Of a DNA stretch of 5,290 nt, positions 1-4,677 are shown in pieces. The stretch is from Chitinophagaceae bacterium. Its GTDB lineage: Bacteria; Bacteroidota; Bacteroidia; Chitinophagales; Chitinophagaceae. The notes below the pieces were generated by a model, which did no database searches, was not told the DNA's origin, and was given only the letters and a program-made list of their open reading frames with translations. Position numbers and translations under genes: made by a program. The DNA lies in contig JAEUVI010000315.1 of assembly GCA_016787105.1 (NCBI GenBank), positions 1 to 5,290 on the forward strand, written 5' to 3'. How positions within the stretch are numbered: the first letter of the stretch is position 1; each line of letters begins with the position of its first letter.

Positions 1-792
1 GATCAGTTTGATATACATGGTGGCGGTATGGATCTTTTATTTCCACACCATGAAAGTGAAATAGCACAAAGCACAATCTGCAATCATAAAAATCCCGCAC
101 GTTACTGGATTCACAACAACATGATCACCATTAACGGGAAAAAAATGGGCAAAGCTTACGGGAACACCATTACTCTTACTGAACTATTCAGTGGCAATAA
201 TGTACAATTGGAAAAGGCTTACCACCCAATGGTGATACGTTTTTTCATTTTACAAACACATTACCACAGCACACTCGACTTCAGCAATGAAGCATTACAG
301 GCGGCGGAAAAAGGACTGAAGCGCTTGTGGGATGCATATGAGAATTTGAAAAAACTGGAAGTAGAGAGTACGCAGTCGGTAATAGATGAAGAGCTAAACA
401 AGAAAGTATTAAAACTGGTTGGCGAACTGGATGAATTTATGAATGATGATTTTAATACGGCAAAAGTATTGGCCAATATGTTTGAGCTCGCACCGGTTAT
501 CAATGGAATGAAAGATAAAATTATTCCTGTTTCTTCATTGCCCGCAACTACTCTTTCATTGTTGCAGGATCAGTTTAAGTTATACCTCGAAGACATTCTC
601 GGGTTGAAAAGTATAACCGAAGCCGATAACAACAAGCTGAAAGGTGTAATGGATCTCTTGATTGAAATACGTAAAGAAGCTAAAACAAAAAAAGATTTTG
701 CCACTTCTGATCGGATACGCAATCAACTGGCGGCATTAGGTATTCTGTTAAAAGATGAAAAGGGTGGGAGCATGAGCTGGAGTGTGGAATAA
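1..792 (+). CDS. cysS: Cysteinyl-tRNA synthetase, C-terminal half (5' end outside window)
   Basis: This enzyme attaches cysteine to tRNA-Cys in the cytoplasm using ATP. The frame is open from base 1, so the 263 residues seen are the C-terminal part of a protein usually about 460-500 residues long. They begin in the class I catalytic core at FDIHGGGMDLLFPHHESE. The first His of HHESE (residue 16 here) and its last Glu (residue 20) match two zinc ligands of the E. coli enzyme (His234, Glu238); the Cys209 equivalent lies upstream, outside the window. The KMSKS loop reads KMGKA (residues 48-52, bases 142-156). A short insertion follows it (about residues 61-70) relative to E. coli, then HYHSTLDFS, a helical DALR-type region, and the typical C-terminal anticodon-binding end around KDFATSDRIRNQL. 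The gene ends with TAA, directly against the stop of the opposing mnmD. Identification is secure; only the loop sequence is odd. Confidence 0.97.
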   Translation, partial: DQFDIHGGGMDLLFPHHESEIAQSTICNHKNPARYWIHNNMITINGKKMGKAYGNTITLTELFSGNNVQLEKAYHPMVIRFFILQTHYHSTLDFSNEALQAAEKGLKRLWDAYENLKKLEVESTQSVIDEELNKKVLKLVGELDEFMNDDFNTAKVLANMFELAPVINGMKDKIIPVSSLPATTLSLLQDQFKLYLEDILGLKSITEADNNKLKGVMDLLIEIRKEAKTKKDFATSDRIRNQLAALGILLKDEKGGSMSWSVE

Positions 793-1473
793 TTATTTTC
801 TAATGGCTCTCAGCATTTCCCTTTTATGTGGCGGCCCAGGAATTTTCTCAACAATGAATCCCGCAGCAATCATTGCTCGCCGCACATCTCCTTTGGAGCA
901 ATATGTTACAAGCACAGATTGAGTTGACATGCTGCTATACAGCAATTCAAAAATTTCTTTTGTCCATAATTCTGGTTGTGCTGAAGGGGCAAATGCATCA
1001 AAATAAACCACATTAAATAGTCGTATTGGCTTAAAGCCAGGCAATGATTGATTCGCTTTATGCAAAGTAAACCGTTCAGCAATGCGGACATCTTTTTCCC
1101 ACTCGCATTCATGCATTTTACCAAAATACTCCTGCATAGCGGGTTCTTTAAGCGCTTCGCAATAGTTAAGCTGTGTATACTCCTCTTTATGAAGGGGAAA
1201 TAATTCAAGCGCTGTATAATGGATTTCTAAATTTTTTTGTTTTTGTGTTTCTATAAGTGTCAGTAATGCATTTAAGCCGGTACCAAATCCTATTTCAAGA
1301 ATGCTATATGGTTCGGACAGCTGCAACCGTTCCGACTCAAACAAAAGACCTGCCTTAATAAATACATGTAGCGACTCCTGTATAGCGCCATGTATGGAAT
1401 GATAAGTAACATTTAATTCCGGAATAGCAACAGAATGAGATCCATCGCTTGTAATGATAATTTGCCGCTGCAT
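793..1473 (-). CDS. mnmD: tRNA (5-methylaminomethyl-2-thiouridine)(34)-methyltransferase, stand-alone MnmD
   Basis: A SAM-dependent methyltransferase that carries out the last step of mnm5(s2)U synthesis at the wobble position of certain tRNAs, methylating the nm5 intermediate. The 226 residues match the methyltransferase half of bifunctional MnmC (the former DUF752 family). Visible blocks are TSDGSHS (8-14), YHSIHGAIQES (24-34), the SAM-binding loop EIGFGTGLN (60-68), ALELFPL (88-94), FDAFAPSAQPELWT (158-171), TYCSKGDVRRAM (190-201) and PGPPHKREMLRA (212-223). There is no FAD-oxidase domain, so this is the stand-alone form known from Aquifex and common in many bacteria; the nm5 substrate would then have to come directly from the MnmE-MnmG pathway. 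The ATG was chosen because the conserved N-terminal block starts seven residues later and no longer in-frame start is apparent. It has no clear ribosome-binding site. The gene is monocistronic, convergent with cysS and divergent from the glycosylase gene. Confidence 0.94.
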   Translation of the reverse strand: MQRQIIITSDGSHSVAIPELNVTYHSIHGAIQESLHVFIKAGLLFESERLQLSEPYSILEIGFGTGLNALLTLIETQKQKNLEIHYTALELFPLHKEEYTQLNYCEALKEPAMQEYFGKMHECEWEKDVRIAERFTLHKANQSLPGFKPIRLFNVVYFDAFAPSAQPELWTKEIFELLYSSMSTQSVLVTYCSKGDVRRAMIAAGFIVEKIPGPPHKREMLRAIRK

Positions 1474-1477
1474 CGTT

Positions 1478-1485
1478 CAAAATTA
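1478..1485 (-). promoter_or_regulatory. Candidate -7 element for mnmD (weak)
   Basis: On the minus strand the octamer TAATTTTG fits the Bacteroidota primary-sigma -7 consensus TAnnTTTG exactly and lies four bases before the mnmD start codon. There is no TTG at the expected -33 distance. Use of this site would give a nearly leaderless mRNA, so in AT-rich DNA the match may well be chance. Confidence 0.2.
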
Positions 1486-1528
1486 AGAAGGGAAATAATG
1501 TTGTGAAGTGTTATTTTTATTTCCTTCT
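1486..1528. repeat. Inverted repeat in the mnmD / glycosylase divergent gap
   Basis: The arms AGAAGGGAAATAA (1486-1498) and TTATTTCCTTCT (1517-1528) pair over 12 base pairs with one bulged G and an 18-base spacer (1499-1516). The repeat fills the middle of the 87-base gap between two divergent start codons. The left arm ends 12 bases from the mnmD start; the right arm is 32 bases from the glycosylase start. It could be an operator acting on one or both genes, or, if transcribed, a hairpin in a 5' leader. No U-tract follows it on either strand, so it does not look like an intrinsic terminator. The pairing is seen; the role is inferred. Confidence 0.5.
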
Positions 1529-1560
1529 ATTCTTCTAAATCATAAAACAGTAATTCTGTA

Positions 1561-2196
1561 ATGCATTATATATCTCATCTTTCAAAAGATAAAAAACTCC
1601 TGAAGCTGATTGAAAATGGCGAAACTCATGCATTGAAAAAAAGAAAAAATATATGCACATATCTCTGTGCTTCTATTATGAGCCAGCAGCTTTCCGTAAA
1701 AGTCGCCGATGTAATTTATCAGCGTTTTTTAAACCTGTATGGAGGAAAAGAACCCAAACCGCAGCAAATCCTTGATACTGCTCCCGAAACTTTACGAAGC
1801 ATCGGCTTATCCAATGCTAAAGTAAGTTATGTAAAAAACGTAGCGCAGTTTGAAGTGGAAAACGGTATGGATGCAAAGAAGCTGAATAAAATGGATAATG
1901 AAGAAGTGATTGCATACCTGACGCCAATAAAAGGAGTAGGCAGATGGACTGTTGAAATGTTGCTGATGTTCGCACTTGGCCGCGAAGATGTGTTTGCGGT
2001 AGAAGACCTGGGTATACAAAATGCCATGATCAAATTGTATAAATTAAGCAGGGAGGATAAGAAAAAATTCAGGGAAGATATGCTGCGTATTTCAACAAAA
2101 TGGTCGCCTTACCGTACTTACGCCTGTTTACATTTATGGAGATGGAAAGACAATACACCCGCCACTGCTAAAAAAGAAAAGAAAAAAACTAAATAA
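1561..2196 (+). CDS. DNA-3-methyladenine glycosylase II family protein (HhH-GPD, AlkA/Mag1-like)
   Basis: Base-excision repair enzyme expected to remove alkylated purines such as 3-methyladenine from DNA. The 211 residues carry the family block SIMSQQLSVKVA (38-49), a helix-hairpin-helix around LTPIKGVGRWTVEM (120-133), then the Gly/Pro/Asp segment FAVEDLGIQ (145-153). Asp149 aligns with the catalytic Asp of the superfamily (Asp238 in E. coli AlkA). There is no Cys cluster for a 4Fe-4S centre after it, which argues against endonuclease III or MutY. It is shorter than E. coli AlkA (282 residues), lacking that protein's N-terminal domain, and closer in size to yeast-type Mag1. A Lys-rich tail (about 204-211) closes the protein. 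The ATG at 1561 has no Shine-Dalgarno sequence; the family homology begins a few residues later, so this start fits. The last 8 bases overlap the opposing epimerase gene. Exact lesion range cannot be read from sequence. Confidence 0.92.
   Translation: MHYISHLSKDKKLLKLIENGETHALKKRKNICTYLCASIMSQQLSVKVADVIYQRFLNLYGGKEPKPQQILDTAPETLRSIGLSNAKVSYVKNVAQFEVENGMDAKKLNKMDNEEVIAYLTPIKGVGRWTVEMLLMFALGREDVFAVEDLGIQNAMIKLYKLSREDKKKFREDMLRISTKWSPYRTYACLHLWRWKDNTPATAKKEKKKTK
2170..2188 (-). terminator. U-rich tract just after the epimerase stop (possible 3'-end signal)
   Basis: Read on the minus strand, the epimerase TAG stop is followed at once by T7-C-T4-C-T6. It is the complement of the A-rich codons for the Lys-rich tail of the glycosylase. 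Only a weak A/T stem (GAAAAA with TTTTTC) could form before it, so a classical intrinsic terminator is not clear. The tract may still help end the epimerase transcript inside the opposing gene. Confidence 0.25.
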
Positions 2197-3304
2197 CAAC
2201 TTTTTCCATTTTCTTCCACCAGCTTTTATTGATTGATGCACCAAGCCCTGTAGTTTCCGGCACTTCTATAATTCCATTTTGTTTATATAACATTCCCCCT
2301 TCAACAGGATCTTCCGAAAACATTAGTGATGTATCGAAATCATAGTGCTCAATAACAGGACTGCACAATGAAAAATGAGCAAAAGCTGTCATTGCCAACC
2401 TCGATTCCATAAATGCACCAACCTGCAAATGAATATTGGCAGCCTCAGCCAGTTTAACCATTTTCAAAGCTTTGAAAATTCCTCCCGACTTGCCCAATTT
2501 TATATTCATATAATCACAGGCGCCTAACTGTATAAGCCTCTCCGCATCATGTTCGTCTCCGCAGCTTTCATCACTCATAATCGGTATCGGGCTTTCTTTT
2601 CTTACGCGTGGTAACTGCATAAATGCCCAGCGCGGTATCGGCTCTTCACAGTGTTGTATTCCGAATGGCGCCAGCGCTTTCAGCGTTGTAATAGCTTCTT
2701 CTATATCCCATCCCTGGTTAGCATCAATGCGTAGCGGAATTTCACTGCCCACCGATTCACGTATCGCTTTTATACGCAACACATCTGTTTTTCCATTGTT
2801 ACCCAATTTTATTTTTATAGCTGGGTATCCTTCATTTTTTAGTTTCAAAGCATCGGCTGCCATTTTCTCCGGATCGCCAATACTTACCGTGTAATCAGTA
2901 ATAATTGTTTTATTCTTTTTACCTCCGAGATATTTATACAATGGCAGGCCCGCATGTTGTGACGCTATATCATACAGTGCTATATCAAAAGCACTTTTAA
3001 TACTGCTGTTGCCATAAATAATTTTATCCATTGCAGCAATATGCTCTTCTATCAGCAACGGGTTTTTTCCTTTCAGAAAATTTGCGAAATACTGCCCTAC
3101 CACCAATCCGGTATCTGCGCTTTCACCGTTTATACTCATGAAAGGGCTGCATTCACCAAAACCTGTTATGCCATCGCTGGTATGAATAATGACAATCACA
3201 TTTTCTGCATTTTTGATTGGGCCGAGAGAAATAACAAAAGGCTCCTTAAGCGGAATAAACAATTTGCAGATTTCAATTTTCTGTATGGTTATATCACTAC
3301 GCAT
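2189..3304 (-). CDS. Dipeptide epimerase, enolase superfamily (Ala-Ala / Ala-Xaa epimerase type)
   Basis: Cytoplasmic Mg2+-dependent enzyme inverting the alpha-carbon of a residue in a dipeptide, expected to act in salvage of cell-wall or other D-amino-acid-containing peptides. The 371 residues show the N-terminal capping domain (about 1-125) and the (beta/alpha)7-beta barrel. Visible catalytic parts are the KxK motif Lys164-Ile-Lys166, metal ligands Asp194 (RIDANQGW), Glu220 (CEEP) and Asp245 (MSDES), and the opposite-face base Lys269 (NIKLGKSGG). The DxD motif Asp322-Phe-Asp324, which binds the substrate ammonium in dipeptide epimerases, separates it from muconate cycloisomerases and o-succinylbenzoate synthases. 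As I remember it, the sequence resembles the Cytophaga hutchinsonii D-Ala-D/L-Ala epimerase closely (ISLG, ECSPFM, IIYGNS, TDYTVSI). Leu27 replaces the Arg that reads the Glu side chain in Ala-Glu epimerases, so the substrate is probably not L-Ala-D-Glu. Single-gene unit; the gene's 3' end overlaps the glycosylase gene by 8 bases. Confidence 0.93.
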   Translation of the reverse strand: MRSDITIQKIEICKLFIPLKEPFVISLGPIKNAENVIVIIHTSDGITGFGECSPFMSINGESADTGLVVGQYFANFLKGKNPLLIEEHIAAMDKIIYGNSSIKSAFDIALYDIASQHAGLPLYKYLGGKKNKTIITDYTVSIGDPEKMAADALKLKNEGYPAIKIKLGNNGKTDVLRIKAIRESVGSEIPLRIDANQGWDIEEAITTLKALAPFGIQHCEEPIPRWAFMQLPRVRKESPIPIMSDESCGDEHDAERLIQLGACDYMNIKLGKSGGIFKALKMVKLAEAANIHLQVGAFMESRLAMTAFAHFSLCSPVIEHYDFDTSLMFSEDPVEGGMLYKQNGIIEVPETTGLGASINKSWWKKMEKVVI

Positions 3305-3314
3305 AGCCTTCGGG

Positions 3315-3333
3315 CATGTTAAATTTTAGCATG
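3315..3333. promoter_or_regulatory. Near-perfect 19-bp palindrome upstream of the epimerase (operator candidate)
   Basis: CATGTTAAA and TTTAGCATG flank a single central T; eight of nine arm positions are complementary. The site lies 10 bases before the epimerase start codon and 56 bases before the lipoprotein start. Its compact dyad form and position fit a repressor or activator site for a dimeric regulator, most simply one acting on the epimerase gene. No regulator gene is in the window. The symmetry is seen; the function is inferred. Confidence 0.4.
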
Positions 3334-3341
3334 ATTTGTGA

Positions 3342-3373
3342 TTGCAATAACAATATAGTCACTCTTTCGTTTG
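3342..3373 (+). promoter_or_regulatory. Candidate promoter of the lipoprotein gene (weak)
   Basis: TTG at 3342-3344 and TTCGTTTG at 3366-3373 are 21 bases apart, resembling the Bacteroidota -33 TTG and -7 TAnnTTTG elements with one mismatch in the -7 box. The start codon follows 16 bases later, giving a short leader. A 5-bp inverted repeat (GTTTG at 3369-3373, CAAAC at 3379-3383) overlaps the putative -7 box. Confidence 0.25.
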
Positions 3374-3389
3374 TAATTCAAACTGCAGC

Positions 3390-3932
3390 ATGAAAAGTAT
3401 AGAAAGGTTTTTTCTCTTTACCCTGGTGATAATTCTTTCTTGTAAAAAGAATGTGAGTGAATTACCAGTACCATCGAAAAATGGCAGCAATATATTCGGT
3501 TGCAGTATTGATGGCAGTTTGTGGGTACCGGCTAAATTTGGCGTTGTTCCTTCAGCACCAATCCTGGAAGCCCGCTATGGAGGCAATAATTCTGTTTTTA
3601 TAAACGCACGCAACTTTTCATCATCACCAACAGAAACTGAGTTTGAAATATATCTTGAAAATGTTACGGCAACCGGCACTTATCTTTTAAATAAAAACAC
3701 AGGTATATATCCCTCTAATAGTGCCAGCTATGCCTATTATGTAAAACGAAAAGTAACACCGGAAAACGAATGGATGACAAATACGCAATACACAGGGAAA
3801 GTAGAAGTAACCGCACTGGACTCAATCAATAAATTCATTTCGGGAACATTTGAATTTGAAGCAATCAATCTGTACAACGACCCAACGCCAATACGTGTAA
3901 CACAAGGGCGTTTTGATGTTAAAATACAATAA
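3390..3932 (+). CDS. Small secreted lipoprotein of unknown function, Bacteroidota type
   Basis: A 180-residue protein with a lipoprotein signal peptide: basic start (Lys2, Arg6), hydrophobic core FFLFTLVIIL (7-16) and lipobox ILSC with lipidated Cys18. The mature part begins CKKN and has no acidic run after the Cys, so the export signal that sends Bacteroidota lipoproteins to the cell surface is not evident; a periplasm-facing anchor is more likely. The mature region looks all-beta and contains a block near GCSIDGSLWVPA (37-48) and ends with ISGTFEFEA (150-158) and TQGRFDVKI (171-179). This pattern recalls the DUF6252-like family of short Bacteroidota lipoproteins; that match is from memory and only moderately sure. 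No catalytic motif is visible. The gene has its own upstream gap shared with the divergent epimerase, and its stop lies 3 bases from the stop of the opposing barrel gene. Confidence 0.85.
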   Translation: MKSIERFFLFTLVIILSCKKNVSELPVPSKNGSNIFGCSIDGSLWVPAKFGVVPSAPILEARYGGNNSVFINARNFSSSPTETEFEIYLENVTATGTYLLNKNTGIYPSNSASYAYYVKRKVTPENEWMTNTQYTGKVEVTALDSINKFISGTFEFEAINLYNDPTPIRVTQGRFDVKIQ

Positions 3933-3935
3933 ACC

Positions 3936-4607
3936 TCAGTCGAATAAAACCCTTAATCCGATATTTGCACTCAGTATGAAAGGTGCGTTATCATTTACAA
4001 AAAGATATTTACTCGGATAATCTGAAGCGGGAATAAAAGCTCTTGCTTCGCCATACATATACACCGCCATTCCTATCGGTATTTCATATCCTGCTGCAAC
4101 GTCAAATGTAAGACGCTTGAACCTTCCTTCACCATTTACCGGGTTGGCAGGCAGGTTATACTTTGCAGTATCAATCGGTGTATCAAATTTATTGGAGACT
4201 TTTCCCGAAAGCAATCCGAAGCCAGCCAGAAAATACAGGTTCCACCCCTCTTCAATATTACCCGACCCAACGAGATAGTGCTTCCATCCCATGGAAAAAC
4301 TTTTTATGTTTAATGCTGCAGCCGATTTAAAATTAATCTCTGAAGGAGTAGCCGTATCTTTCGCTATTGCAGTAAGGGAGTTTTTAAACTTTCCGGGCGA
4401 TGAATAATTATACCATACATACGCTCCATCCTTAGGGGTAAAATGAATTTCCCCGCGAATTGTTTGCCCGAATGTAAAAAACCGTTGCCCCTTTTTAAAA
4501 CTATGTGAACCTGTAAAATCGGTACTGATACTGAACAGCGGCTGTGAAAAAGACAGAACGGAAAAAAGCAAAAAGACAGGCAGTAATATGGCGCTTGATT
4601 TTCTCAA
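3936..4607 (-). CDS. Outer-membrane beta-barrel-like secreted protein, TTG start
   Basis: The 223 residues start with a clear Sec signal peptide: Arg2-Lys3, hydrophobic core AILLPVFLLFSVLSF (6-20) and likely cleavage after Ser21 before Gln22. The mature part alternates polar and aromatic/aliphatic residues with many Gly, as in small outer-membrane barrels; examples are WNLYFLAGFGLLSG (122-135), FDVAAGYEIPIG (168-179), AVYMYGEARAFI (181-192) and the final strand FILSANIGLRVLF (210-222). Specific function is unknown; it belongs to the broad porin/OmpA-barrel class. No ATG exists in frame before the signal peptide without a stop: TAA lies two codons upstream (4611-4613). The start is therefore TTG at 4605-4607, or less likely the adjacent CTG at 4608-4610. 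An in-frame ATG-AAG-AAT-TAA sits just upstream. The gene follows the S46 peptidase by 70 bases on the same strand, so co-transcription is possible. Confidence 0.8.
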   Translation of the reverse strand: MRKSSAILLPVFLLFSVLSFSQPLFSISTDFTGSHSFKKGQRFFTFGQTIRGEIHFTPKDGAYVWYNYSSPGKFKNSLTAIAKDTATPSEINFKSAAALNIKSFSMGWKHYLVGSGNIEEGWNLYFLAGFGLLSGKVSNKFDTPIDTAKYNLPANPVNGEGRFKRLTFDVAAGYEIPIGMAVYMYGEARAFIPASDYPSKYLFVNDNAPFILSANIGLRVLFD

Positions 4608-4610
4608 CAG

Positions 4611-4622
4611 TTAATTCTTCAT
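4611..4622 (-). other. Abortive three-codon frame ATG-AAG-AAT-TAA before the barrel gene
   Basis: This minimal frame is in phase with the barrel protein and separated from its TTG start by one CTG codon. It may be the old start codon made inactive by a nonsense change at codon 4, a tiny upstream frame that couples translation to the TTG, or a sequencing error. Met-Lys-Asn is a typical opening for a Bacteroidota signal peptide, which favours the old-start reading. Confidence 0.5.
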
Positions 4623-4631
4623 ACAATGTTA

Positions 4632-4645
4632 AGCAATTAATTGCT
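4632..4645. promoter_or_regulatory. Perfect 14-bp palindrome between peptidase and barrel genes
   Basis: AGCAATTAATTGCT is its own reverse complement with no spacer. It lies in the 70-base gap (4608-4677), 24 bases upstream of the TTG start of the barrel gene, where an operator could sit. It would suggest separate control of the barrel gene, but in AT-rich DNA a palindrome of this size can occur by chance. Confidence 0.35.
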
Positions 4646-4677
4646 CTGGAAAAACTGCAACGGAATAGAATTGGCTA

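Noticed and set aside
261..503. Open frame of 80 codons on the minus strand
   Set aside because: Lies inside cysS, Ser/Phe-rich low-complexity product, no homology seen; a shadow of the real gene.
766..821. Imperfect stem (GGGA and GCTGGAG with CTCTCAGC and TCCC) followed by TTTT, as a cysS terminator
   Set aside because: Pairing is broken by unequal internal loops and a 24-base loop, and the T-run is only four bases; too weak to call.
906..1208. Open frame of 100 codons on the minus strand in another phase
   Set aside because: Fully inside mnmD, whose frame carries all the family motifs.
1551..1558. TAATTCTG as a -7 box for the glycosylase gene
   Set aside because: One mismatch, only two bases from the ATG, and no TTG at the -33 distance.
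1807..2033. Two overlapping minus-strand frames of about 70 codons
   Set aside because: Both are antisense to the conserved HhH region of the glycosylase and show no protein-like features.
3041..3322. Plus-strand frame of 93 codons
   Set aside because: Antisense to the conserved N-terminal part of the epimerase; composition unlike a real protein.
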